A stretch of 64,000 bases of DNA, from NCBI GenBank assembly GCA_032717465.1, contig CM064715.1, positions 34,410,382-34,474,381 of the forward strand, in the 5' to 3' direction. Of the stretch, positions 25,206 to 37,282 are shown piece after piece. The translations under genes and the position numbers were made by a program. The stretch comes from Coenobita brevimanus (Eukaryota > Arthropoda > Malacostraca > Decapoda > Coenobitidae). Position 1 is the stretch's first letter. Every line of letters starts with the position of its first letter. Under the pieces are notes generated by a model. The model did no database searches and was not told the origin of the DNA. It saw only the letters and a program-made list of their open reading frames with translations.

Positions 25206-25704
25206 ATGTGTTGTTCACTAGTTATACAGATAATAAAAATCCTTTGCAGCTCGATATTTCTCACTTTTTTCGACAACCCTCTCGTTAATACGAACTTATT
25301 GTGCTTTAGCACCTGAAATGCTAGCTCTACGTGAGAATCGATTTCTTTTTATAGTTACTTCATGTCTCCTTAAAGATTTTTTTTTTTTTTTTAACGCAAG
25401 ATACAGCTATTCACACTCGCAAATGTTTTCTGAATTTAAAAACAACTGCGTGTGTAAAAAAAATCGAGTACATTTGTGAACATTTTATGTATAGCGTTTT
25501 AGCCCAAAGATAGGTGGCTTTTATCATCACTCCAGTGTAACAGTTTTGAATCACTCGTAAAGCCGATGCTTTCTGTCGTATCAAATTTACAATTGGCTTT
25601 ATTTTAAATCTTGATGTCACCGCTACGATGAATAAAAAAAATTTGAACCTTTTAATACATCATTTACAAAAATTAATGCCAATGTTCCAACTGCATTTTT
25701 TTTT
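25206..25704 (+). repeat. Satellite, second subfamily, forward
   Basis: The monomer resumes at AGTTATACAGATAAT, then GACAACCCTCTCGTTAATAC, GTGAGAATCGATTTC, a T-run (25378-25392) and TGCATTTTTT at about 25692, where composite element B begins. No gene is seen. Confidence 0.78.
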
Positions 25705-25756
25705 TTTTTTTTTTAATCGCCGGAATTTACGAAGGGGGAGCGATAATGTTTTTGGC

Positions 25757-25760
<4 letters not shown>

Positions 25761-25815
<55 letters not shown>

Positions 25816-25830
25816 ATGTGTGTGTGTGTG
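25761..25830. repeat. (CT)n with short (TG)n, composite element B
   Basis: About 53 bp of CT followed by about 14 bp of TG, occupying the same place as the (GT)n heads of elements A and C. Confidence 0.96.
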
Positions 25831-26224
25831 CGTATCTATTACCATGATATCTTTTTAACGGCTTTACATATCATAATGAAAGCTTAAGGGTATCAAGATG
25901 TGGTCAAAATCTTGGACGTTCGGAAATGGGCAGTAGTGGTCAAGGCCAAGGTTACACAATGACCGTCAAATGTCAACTAGTTTGGATTGCCCGCCTTTAG
26001 CACCATTATTACTGCATCTCAAGAAAGAAATCTTCAGGTTATCAAAATAAGACCAAAATCGAGGACGTGTTCGAAAATGGGCGGTCGGGCTCAAGGTAAA
26101 GGTCACCAAAATGGCTGCCAAAGGCCAACTAATTTTTGTTCCCTTCCTTAAGCACCATTATGTTTCATGAATGTTTTATCAACATGGAACCTTCAGTGTA
26201 TCAAGATATGGCCAAAAATCTTCC

Positions 26225-26500
26225 GTCAATCCCCGAGGGGGCCTCCACGCTTTGTCCACCCTGATGTGGTCGCAGCCCTAGGCCCAACTCGTAAGGGACA
26301 ACCCCTTAACCTCCCAGTTGGGAGTCGCCCCACGGATCCCTCGTGGAACGCGCCTCCACCTGTCATCCTGGGGGACGCTGCCCTACTGCACACCCCGCTG
26401 GGGATTTCCCACTCCTACCCACCCTAATGGAGCAAAGGCCCCAGCCCCTCCCGGGGGGAGAGGCCGAGCTTGTAATTTGGCCCAAAGCATGTTCTGGCGG
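26225..26500. other. GC-rich island inside composite element B
   Basis: About 275 bp rich in CCCC and GGGG runs, partly alignable to the island in element A. Three overlapping open frames here arise from low stop-codon density in GC-rich DNA and resemble no protein I recognise. Confidence 0.78.
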
Positions 26501-26535
26501 GCGATTAGCACTAGGATCCAGAACGCTTTTTTTCA

Positions 26536-28107
26536 TTTCGTTTTGTATCCACTATTCACAAGAAATCTACGATGGTGAACAAAATTATAAATATCCATTA
26601 ATATCATATCTCAGCGCTACAATGTTTACATTCTTCTATAAATTTCCATATCAGTACCTTTTCAATTTTTGTTTATAGCATTAATCACCTTTCGAAGTGA
26701 TTTTCCCTCAGGTGTTACAACGAAGATTCATAATGGGCAAGTATATATTTTTTATTTAATTAGGAAGCTCAAGCTGCCATTTTAAAGTCCTACTTATACA
26801 GATAGAAGTATTAAGCTTTGAAACTCTAATTCCCTCCCCCCCCCTTTTTTTACGACCCTCTCATGAACTGAACGTTTCGGTGCATAAACACCTTAAATGT
26901 GAGCTTTATTTACGTGTGAATAAATTTCGTCTTATTTGTCATTTCATTTCCTCTGGATGGATTTTTTTTTTTTTTCGTAAATGGAACCTTTTCACCCTCA
27001 GATATGTTTTCTGATTTTTTGAAAAGATTGTTTCCCAATCAGTATATATTCCATTTGAGGAAGTGGCGTAATTAGGATTTTCGTCCAAACTCACGGTCTT
27101 TTTCTTAGCATCAGTCCATTTTAATACGTTTGAAATACTCCTACAGAGGATGCTTTCCTTCGTAACAAGTTAATAATTAGTTCCATTCTTTTTATCCTTG
27201 ACGTTACGACTACGATGAGCAAAAAGAATGTCGTTTAATAGAGCCTCCTGAAAAGCTAAAAATACAGTCTCAAGACATGTACGAATGTTCATATCGATGT
27301 TCCTGCAACGTGCATTTGTTTTTTGTATCATGCACGAGAAATCTGTGGACGAATCAAGTTATAACTATTTATTATTATCATATCTCGGTATTGCAATGTT
27401 GTTTTTGCTTTGTCGTAATAATTTTCTGACCCAATACCTCCTCAATTTTCATTTATTTTACTTATCACCATTCGGGAGGGGGGAGCGGGATTTTACCAAA
27501 GCAGTTATTGCTGAGGATCTAAGTCGAGCCTTCATAAAGTGCAAATATTAATTTTTTTTCAAACTTAGATCGTGACTCAAGACCATTTTCAAGCCCTCGT
27601 TTACAGAAAAATAAAACATTCGTTTCTAACTCAAAATTTCTCACATTTTATGACGACTTCATTAATTGAAACTTATTGTGCTTAAGAACTTCAGATGTCA
27701 GCAATGATTGCGAATGAATCAGTTTCTTATTGTTACATCATATTTCCCAGTACTTGGAATTTATTTTTCCTGTGTCATTATTGCACTCAAAAATATCTTC
27801 TGAATATTATAATCAGTTGGGTGTATTTCTAATCCAATTTTAAATTCATATTTGCCCGCGCTATTTTTACTGTTCTTGACCAAAATACCCGGTTTGTATC
27901 ATCACTCCAATGAATATTGGATCACTCCTAAACCGGATACTTTCTTTTGTAACAAATTTACAATGCGCACTATTTTTATTATACATGACATGGCTACGAT
28001 GAATGAAAAAAGTCATTTACTAGACCCACTTGCTAAGGTAAAAATCCCTCAAAAATCTTATGACGACGTTAGAACAGATAATATGAATGCTCCTGCAAGC
28101 TGCATTT
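26536..28107 (+). repeat. Satellite, second subfamily, forward, two monomers
   Basis: Phase points at about 26705 and 27500 give a monomer near 795 bp. Landmarks: GAAGCTCAAGCTGCCATTTT (26764), TGCATTTGTTTTTTGTATCA (27311), ATGCACGAGAAATCTGTGG (27330) and GTGACTCAAGACCATTTTC (27570). C- and T-runs occur near 26835 and 26964. The short frames are satellite. No gene is seen. Confidence 0.82.
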
Positions 28108-28139
28108 TTTTGGGGGGAGGGGGAGGAGGATATTTAATT

Positions 28140-30885
28140 TTTTTTTAATAGAATATAAAAAAAATAACGAATATAAATAACAAATTAATAAAAAAAAAAA
28201 ATCCATACATCAAATTACTGGTGTCCTCCGTTCATAAAATATCTGTAACAGACCTGAACAGCTGTGGGTTAAAATTTGGAGGGAACTCTGGGGAGGCGAG
28301 TTCCAGAGAGATGCAGTTCGGGGAATGAAAGAATTCTGATAGGCAGAAGTTTTGCAATATGGTTGAGTGATATTCCAGTCACGAGCGCTATCAGATGCCC
28401 GTGTAGCACGAAGGAAGGCATGGAGAGGTGGCACCATGGACGCAACTTCGTCTGAGCATTTGCCAAAAAAATATCTAAATGCAAGGGAGGCAACATTCTT
28501 ACTTGCAGGGGAGGTAGTTTATTTGTAATGGCAAGGTTGTTAATAATTCTAACAGCTTTGTTCTGAATCTTTAGTTGTTTTAATGCAACCTCTCCACAAC
28601 CATTCCACAAAGATGAGCAATATTCAAGCTGAGAGCGCACGACCTTTATAAATTATAGCTAACTCTCATCAGCGAAGTTACGGACTCTGTACAATAATCC
28701 AAGTTTCTTTCAGCCGGTTTCAGAAAGTGATCTGACATGAGAATTCCAGCTGAGGGCATTGTTAAGTGAGACGCCAAGAATTTCAATATTTTTGGAGATG
28801 AGACATTAGTAGCACTGAAGGTAATGGTCGAATCAGGCTAAACTGTATATATTTAGTTTTACTAGCATTAAAAGAGACAAAGTTGTTTTGTCCCCATTCA
28901 CTGATCGTAGATAGATCTTGATTTATGGAGATGGCTGTACTGAGTTGAGAGGTAGAGATATTCGACTTTGTAAATGGGTGGCTGTGTGAATGAACTATGT
29001 AGTGTTGAGTCATCTGCATATGAGTGAATGGGATTGTGGGTGACATATGAGATCATTAATATGAACCAGGAATAGGGTTGGCGCCAGAACTGATCCCTGC
29101 GGCACGCCGGCGTTGAGTGAAAAATGGAATATACATCATCTACTTTTACTCGTATTTTCCTGTCACTAAGATATGAAGAAATCAAAGGAACAAAAAACGT
29201 TAGTCCATAGCAAGGGAGTTTGGACAGCAGGGAACGGTGCCATACTCTGTCGAAAGCTTTAGAAATATCGAGCTACTGCATGAGTTTCTCCATGTAGATC
29301 AATTGATTGATGGATGGTATGAGTTAGGAGAGTATGTCAATGGTGGATCTTTCTTGGCGAAAACCGTATTGTCTATCACTAATTAAGTTGTTGGATTCAA
29401 GATGTTTAACAATGTGCTTATTAAAGTTTCAAGAGAAGATGTGACAGCTATTGGTCTGTAATCAGAGGGGTCAGAGGAACTTCCTTTCTTCGGAATTGGG
29501 TGAATATTGGCTTCTTTCCATGAAGTACGTATGCACAGTCTGAATAATTTAGCTAGAACAGAGGCAAGTTCAGGGGAACACTTTTTCAAAGCAATTGGCG
29601 GAATTCCATCTGGGCCTGGAGCTTTGTTGGTGGGTAAATTGTCTAGAATGAATTTTACGTATCTTGTCTGTATTTTACGTGGGGCAATTTCGGGAGAGTC
29701 AAGTTCTAGTACTGGGACATTCTGGCTGGTATCGTCTATGGTAGAGTTTCTGGCAAATGCACTGGGAAAGATATTTGCTTTCCCACGCGGGTCATTTGTA
29801 ACTTTGCCATCTGAAGATTTTAGTGGGTGAATGGATGATGACTTGTTTAAGTTATTATTGAAAGAATTAAGAGTTGACCAGAATATTCTATTGTCATCAG
29901 GGTTGTTAAGTAGTTTTGATGCTTGCTTTTGAAGAAAGTTTGATTTAGATAGATTTAATACAGCTTTTGCATGATTTCTAGCAATTTTAAGTTGGGAGAG
30001 TGATTCAGATGTTTTTTATTTTAAGTTAGAGTTATATGCTAATGACTTTTGGGCTGTTGCTCTGGCACAGTTGCCATCAAACCATTTTACAGAGTTCGAT
30101 CTTTTAGTGAACTGTTGACTTGGTATGTAATAAGTCGCAAATGTGGGACTGGGTAGAATTGGGATCACCAAAGAAGAAAGACTGCCATGGAATGTCAGCA
30201 AGATAATGTCTAAATCCATCCCAGTTTGCCCTATCAAAGTGCCATCGAGTCACCCTGACGGGTTCAGAACAAGAAGGTGTGGGAGGGTTAACTAATGAGG
30301 CTTTGATGAGATTGTGATCAGAGGATCCATGTGGTGATAGTATTTCTATCCTGTATTGAACTGGATTATTTGTCAAGAATAAATCCAAGAGATGGGCATT
30401 ATGGTCAGGATTATCAGGTATTCTGGTTGGTTGCTTTACCAGCTGGGTGAGATTAAACGATTCTGCAAACAGCTCGCACTCTAGACCAGTGTCGTCAGTC
30501 CTGGCAGAATGCAGTAACCATTCACCATTATGTATGTTAAAATCACCCAAAATGGTATTTTCGGTGCTAAGGGCAAGGTTAAGGTTACTCAACTGAGTGG
30601 ATTCCGAAGAAGCACTTGGGGAGCGATAAACTGCACAAATATATTTGGTAATATTTTGACAATTTAGTTTATATAACGAGTAATCAAAACTGGATGAATT
30701 GAAATTTAAAACAGTGCCAACTGCATATTGGGATTTGATATAAGAACAGGTGCCGCCCTTGTTACGGAAGTTTGTAAATAGATGGTAACCGGGAAAACAA
30801 AATGGAGATATATCGGTACAGGGTGAGATTTGTGGTTCTGTGAGGAAAAGAGCCAGAGGGGATATGGACTGAAGGAAAAAATGAA
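28140..30885 (-). pseudogene. Second Jockey/CR1-like LINE, ~2.7 kb, minus strand
   Basis: On the minus strand the endonuclease region begins near 30880 (LALFLTEPQIS, FPGYHLFTNFRNKGGTCSYI) and continues with KYICAVYRSP, ILGDFNIHNGEW (30550 downward), KQPTRIPD and LSPHGSSDHNLI. RT follows with PIPKKGSSSDPSDYRPIAV near 29450-29510. LDISKAFDRVWH is intact at about 29237-29272, and SYADDSTLH is intact near 29005. The C-terminus has WGQNNFVSFNASKTK, LEYCSSLWNG and IQNKAVRIINN. Several frameshifts separate these blocks. It is a different family from the 8550 copy, with clearly diverged protein text. The 3' end is A-rich (T/A-rich near 28140-28200). It is the least decayed LINE in the window but not intact. 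Confidence 0.88.
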
Positions 30886-32694
<1,809 letters not shown>

Positions 32695-32730
32695 CTCAAG
32701 CGTTAAAATGGCATCTTAAGAAATCCGATG

Positions 32731-32735
<5 letters not shown>

Positions 32736-32812
<77 letters not shown>
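32736..32812. repeat. (TA)n microsatellite, ~77 bp
   Basis: The second TA tract, directly abutting the left end of the large inverted-repeat element. This hides any target duplication there. Confidence 0.97.
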
Positions 32813-32817
<5 letters not shown>

Positions 32818-33540
32818 TGCCTAATTTCCCTCACAACACTACTACTGCTACACCTACTACTAACCCTCTATAATTCTGTATAATAAAAAATATCATTGTC
32901 CTTATGTATGTGTATCTACTAGTCACATCGTCCCTGTCCCACCGTCGACAACTCGTCACTTACCCAGCACCGCTACCCCAGTTGCACCCCCCTCTCTCCC
33001 TCCCACCATGGACACTACTCCTCCCACACTCCGACACCACATTACCCCTCACCTCATCCTTAGGTTACCAGGCCTGTTTTTCACCCTTTACCGGTGAATT
33101 TACGTGGTATGCATTAATAATAATAAATCCAACAACAACAACAACCTTAGATGTGCAGTATTCCTAACATTCCATATAAAAGCTGCAGACCCAAATGTGC
33201 CTATATTACGGAGCATTGATATATTAACCACAGAACTGACCACAGACCGTTCTTATCATTACCACTGGACACTCCCTACAGCATTGCACCATGCTAACAC
33301 AACCCACTGTAGTCCTTTGTGGGATCACTTCAGCTGTTTGGGAAAAATAACAGTGCACGACATACCTACAACCCACTAAAATACACCCGTGACGTTTCAC
33401 TGACATCCATCAAACAGCCTAGGAGAAGTTAGCGGACAAACAACCGACTGGACATAAACAGAGGCCGAATATCTCGCATCGGTATATGACGACCTGACAA
33501 AACTGTTACCATCTTGCTTGTAGGTGTCATCATACTTATA

Positions 33541-33600
33541 GCAATAATAATAATAATAATAATAGCAGTAGTAGTAGTAGTAGTTGTAGCAGTAGTAATC
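33541..33600. repeat. (AAT)n/(AGT)n trinucleotide tract, left arm
   Basis: Degenerate ATA and AGT triplets, mirrored by (ATT)n at 33840-33912 in the right arm. The right tract is purer and longer. Confidence 0.9.
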
Positions 33601-33839
33601 ACATATTAATAGGCATGATACGGAGGAGGACAAACACCATACTCTTTCTGATAAAACACGTGAGCACAGCTTTGACATATGAAACCAAACATTGTCATAA
33701 TATGCTGTAAAGGTAGGGTTACAGTAATACTGAGTTAATGTTTGACAGCAACCCAACCTTCTGTCCTGGCAAACAAATTCTGCATTGCGTCGACACATAT
33801 CAGTGTTTGTCCTCCTCTGTATCTTGCCTAATAACATGT

Positions 33840-33878
33840 GATTTATTATTATTATTATTGTTATTATTATTATTATTA

Positions 33879-33912
<34 letters not shown>
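33840..33912. repeat. (ATT)n trinucleotide tract, right arm
   Basis: About 73 bp of ATT with occasional GTT, the partner of the shorter tract at 33541-33600. Homopeptide frames here are artefacts. Confidence 0.93.
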
Positions 33913-34325
33913 CACTGCCATAACTATGATGACACCTACAAGCAAGATGGTAACAGTTTTGTCAGGTCGTCATATGCCAATGCGAGACATTCGGCCTCTA
34001 TGTTCAGTCGGTTGTTTGTTTGTCCGCTAACTTCTCCTAGGCTGTTTGATGGATGTCAGTGAAACGTCAAGGGTGTATTTTAGTGGGTTGTAGGCATGTC
34101 GTGCAGTTATTTTTCCCAAACAGCTGAAGTGATCCCACAAAGGACTACAGTGGGTTGTTATGGTGCAGTGCTATAGGGAAAGTCCAGTGGTAATGATAAA
34201 AATGGTCTGTGGTGTCAGTCCTGTGGTTAATATATATGTGCTCCGTAATATAGGCACGCTTGGATCTGCAGATTTTATGTGTAATGTTAGGAACATTACA
34301 CATCTATGTTGTTGTTGTTATTTTA

Positions 34326-34371
34326 TTATCGCCCACCTTTAGAAGGCGGAACAATAATATTTTTGCCTACA

Positions 34372-34415
<44 letters not shown>

Positions 34416-34534
34416 CTTGTATTCCTATGTGTCTGGGAGTGTGTGTGTGTGTGTGTGTGTGTGAGCTTGTATTCCTATGTGTCTGGGAGTGTGTGTGTGT
34501 GTGTGTGTGTGAGCTTGTATTCCTATGTGTCTGG

Positions 34535-34567
<33 letters not shown>

Positions 34568-34588
34568 CTTGTATTCCTATGTGTCTGG

Positions 34589-34623
<35 letters not shown>

Positions 34624-34644
34624 CTTGTATTCCTATGTGTCTGG

Positions 34645-34701
<57 letters not shown>

Positions 34702-34722
34702 CTTGTATTCCTATGTGTCTGG

Positions 34723-34769
<47 letters not shown>

Positions 34770-34838
34770 CTTGTAATCCTATGTGTCTGGGAGTGTGTGT
34801 GTGTGTGTGTGTGTGAGCTTGTATTCCTATGTGTCTGG

Positions 34839-34879
<41 letters not shown>

Positions 34880-34900
34880 CTTGTATTCCTATGTGTCTGG

Positions 34901-34969
<69 letters not shown>

Positions 34970-35076
34970 CTTGTATTCCTATGTGTCTGGGAGTGTGTGT
35001 GTGTGTGTGTGAGCTTGTATTCCTATGTGTCTGGGAGTGTGTGTGTGTGTGTGAGCTTGTATTCCTATGTGTCTGG

Positions 35077-35115
<39 letters not shown>

Positions 35116-35136
35116 CTTGTATTCCTATGTGTCTGG

Positions 35137-35191
<55 letters not shown>

Positions 35192-35304
35192 CTTGTATTC
35201 CTATGTGTCTGGGAGTGTGTGTGTGTGTGTGTGAGCTTGTATTCCTATGTGTCTGGGAGTGTGTGTGTGTGTGTGTGTGTGAGCTTGTATTCCTATGTGT
35301 CTGG

Positions 35305-35397
<93 letters not shown>

Positions 35398-35418
35398 CTT
35401 GTATTCATATGTGTCTGG

Positions 35419-35481
<63 letters not shown>

Positions 35482-35504
35482 CGCTTGTATTCCTACGTGT
35501 CTGG

Positions 35505-35562
<58 letters not shown>

Positions 35563-35905
35563 TTGTATTCCTGTGTCTGGGAGTGTGTGTATGTGTGTGT
35601 GTGTTCCAATATATATCATGAACTGCTTGAGCTATCAACATGACACCTTCAGCGTATCAAGATACGACCAATTTCTTGGACGAGTTCGAAAATGGTCACT
35701 CGGGGTCAGGGTCACGGTCACCAAATTGGCTGCCAAAGAACTAGTTCTTATCGCCCGCCTTTAGCACCATTATATCCGATGAATGGCTTGAGCTATCAAC
35801 ATAAAACCTTCAGGGTATCATAATATGGTATACATTTTGGACTTGGCCAACAGCAAATTCTGCCGGTCGATTAGCATTCGGCTCTCAAATGTCTTTTTTT
35901 CATTA
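34326..35905 (+). mobile_element. Composite element C, nested in the large palindrome
   Basis: The head TATCGCCCACCTTTAGAAGG and AATAATATTTTTGCCTACAT leads into a (GT)n-based minisatellite (34371-35604). About one and a half ~165-bp core monomers follow (35605-35850: CTTGAGCTATCAACATGA, CTTGGACGAGTTCGAAAATG, CCGCCTTTAGCACCATTAT). The end is CGGTCGATTAGCATTCGGCT before a T-run. The GC-rich block of elements A and B is absent. The insertion point is clear because the left arm of the palindrome carries the uninterrupted sequence (near 33110-33140). Confidence 0.78.
34371..35604. repeat. (GT)n-interspersed minisatellite, 19 units
   Basis: A 27-bp conserved core (GAGCTTGTATTCCTATG, then TGTCTGGGAG) alternates with (GT)n spacers of roughly 15-90 bp. 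Cores start at about 34413, 34463, 34511, 34565, 34621, 34699, 34767, 34815, 34877, 34967, 35011, 35053, 35113, 35189, 35233, 35281, 35395, 35483 and 35559. Most are identical; variants are the seventh (GTAATCC), the seventeenth (ATTCATATG), the eighteenth (CTACGTG after a GCGC tract) and the last, which lacks TATG. Variants cluster at the 3' side. Long Val/Cys and Thr/His frames are artefacts. Confidence 0.95.
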
Positions 35906-36466
35906 TTAATGCATACCACGTACTGTATATTAACCGGTAAAGGATGAACAACAGGCCTGGCGGCCCGAGGATGAGGTAAGGGGTAATGTGGTGTCGGAGT
36001 GGGGGGTGGGAGAGAGGGGGTTGCAGCTGGGGTCAGAGCCATAGAATAGGAACCTGGGTAAAGGTGCGGGGTAAGTGACGAGTTGTCGACGGTGGGACAG
36101 GGACGATGTGGTTAGTAGATACACAGACATAAGGACAATCATGTTTTTTTGTTATACAGATTTATAGAGGGTTAGTAGTAGGAGTAGCAGTAGCAGTATT
36201 GAGGGAAATTAGACACAATGGGAAAAGGGGGATTAGTACTGGCAGTGCCAATAATGGTAGTAACAGATTCAGCAGTCTTGTGGTAATATTGTTTGTGGCA
36301 AAGATGATGTGAGGAAAAATGTAATACAGTAGGGGTTATAGGACCGAACGACTAGAAACCCCCTAAAAATTATGGCGGCATGCAGTACGAGGATATGGGT
36401 AAGTAAGAGTAATAAAGGCAGAGACTGTAGGAAAATAATGCATGTATGAGGTGATGCAGCTGTTAA

Positions 36467-36566
36467 GGACTGGATGACAGCTGTATCTTTTTTGTCTCAT
36501 AAATTTCATCCGTGCTCGGACTGGATAACAGCTGTATCTTTTTTCTCATAAATTTCATCCGTGCTC
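36467..36566. repeat. 51/49-bp tandem duplication
   Basis: Two adjacent copies of GGACTGGAT(G/A)ACAGCTG... ending TTTCATCCGTGCTC. They differ by one substitution and a 2-bp indel. Confidence 0.95.
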
Positions 36567-36642
36567 GGATGTTTCAGCCATGGACGTTTGGGCCACGGAT
36601 TTTGAGCCATGGGCCACCACCCTAGGACGTTTTGGGCATAGG

Positions 36643-36661
36643 CTAGGTTAGGTTAGGTTAG
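36643..36661. repeat. Short TTAGG-type tract
   Basis: CTAGGTTAGGTTAGGTTAG, about three units of the arthropod telomere motif TTAGG, lying in the loop of a small inverted repeat. Too short to be telomeric by itself. Confidence 0.7.
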
Positions 36662-36755
36662 ATAAGGTTCACAACACTTCACACTTCAGAAATTCTTAGG
36701 TTGGTGGCCCATGACCCAAACGTTTGTGGCCGAAACGTCCTACATTCAGTTTCAT

Positions 36756-37282
36756 CTGGTTATAGTAAATTATTTGTGAATGCTCTCCGCTGCCCATCAC
36801 AATGTGGTTCCTATGTCCACATAAAATAACTGCAACATTGAAACCATCAGCACAGCTACTGTGGGAATCAGCATTAAATTCTCAATCATTTTATATTATA
36901 GCTATAGTCAGTCCAGGAATAACATATTCAGAAAAATTAGCGCTGCAGTGATAGACAAGTTGCAGCTTATATACCACTGGCTCGGTGCTTTATTTGTATG
37001 TTGAGGATCAGAAACAGATGGGTCGTATTGAACCAGTTTTACAGGACACCGTGATAACATAGTAGTCTATGTTATATACCATGTATATTACGAATGCATA
37101 ATGTTTTGCAGGGGAATAGCATGGAAATGTTTCGAATCCAGTGTCATTAGGTTTCTCACTATTCGCCTCGTAGCTCAGTTCCAAACTACCATTCACGGTT
37201 GTCCGTTCGCCTGCCCTCTCTCAATCCCTGACTTCCACTTCCTTCCACCGGGGGGGTACAGAAACTTTGATGCGTGGGTGTA
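36756..37282 (+). repeat. Unclassified ~0.5-kb interspersed repeat, inverted copy
   Basis: Diverged reverse-complement relative of 1265-1735 (for example GAATGCTCTCCGCTG at 36778, GGCTCGGTGCTTT at 36980, AGCATGGAAATGTTTCGAAT at 37118, TTCGCCTCGTAGCTCAGTTC at 37162). It ends GCGTGGGTGTA, and satellite monomer b follows at once, the same monomer that the other copies interrupt. Confidence 0.78.

Larger units (their letters stand above)
25705..26535 (+). mobile_element. Composite element B: microsatellite, ~165-bp core repeats, GC-rich tail
   Basis: The head AATCGCCGGAATTTACG and GCGATAATGTTTTTGGCC leads into (CT)n (25761-25813) and a short (TG)n. About two and a half core monomers follow (25850-26220), sharing TATCAAGAT-TGG, AAAATCTTGGACG, GAAAATGGGCGGTCGGG, GTCACCAAAATGGCTGCCAA and TTAAGCACCATTAT. 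Next come a GC-rich block (26225-26500) and the end GGCGGGCGATTAGCACTAGG before a T-run. Part order is the same as element A. It sits in the satellite at the TGCATTTTTT landmark, and the satellite resumes at TGTATCCACTATTCACAAGA. Confidence 0.75.
32813..36221. mobile_element. Large inverted-repeat (foldback-like) element, ~0.82-kb arms
   Basis: The left arm, 32813-33637, starts TTTTGTGCCTAATTTCCCTC. The right arm runs 33803-36221 and ends GAGGGAAATTAGACACAAT. The arms pair throughout: GACAACTCGTCACTTACCC near 32948 with its complement near 36070, AGCAAGATGGTAACAGTTTT near 33942 with its complement near 33505, and CAAACAC/GTGTTTG at the inner ends. The loop is 33638-33802 (165 bp). Arm identity is lower than in the 2394 palindrome, so this is older. 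Composite element C (34326-35905) has inserted into the right arm only. No transposase frame is seen, and the long minus-strand frame near 33397-33945 simply reads across trinucleotide repeats and the loop. Confidence 0.82.
36222..36755. other. Unclassified stretch with short tandem duplication and TTAGG tract
   Basis: This is not recognisable satellite. It contains a 51/49-bp tandem duplication (36467-36517 and 36518-36566). It also has an imperfect inverted repeat (about 36583-36625 against 36700-36742, built on GGACGTTTGGGCCAC and GGGCCACCA). Between the arms lies about three TTAGG units (36643-36661). I see no coding frame. Confidence 0.6.

Noticed and set aside
33397..33945. 182-codon minus-strand frame
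   Set aside because: It crosses two trinucleotide tracts and the loop of the large inverted repeat. The partly similar plus-strand frame at 33838-34062 is simply its mirror arm.
34371..35604. CRISPR-like array of a conserved 27-bp repeat with spacers
   Set aside because: The spacers are all (GT)n simple repeats of variable length, there are no unique spacers or cas genes, and the context is eukaryotic.
34829..35764. 311-codon open frame rich in Cys-Val repeats
   Set aside because: It is the translation of (GT)n plus the 27-bp minisatellite core; the antisense frames are equally long His-Thr repeats. There is no codon-level evidence for a gene.
36643..36661. A telomere or subtelomere boundary
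   Set aside because: Only about three TTAGG units, with satellite and transposons continuing on both sides.
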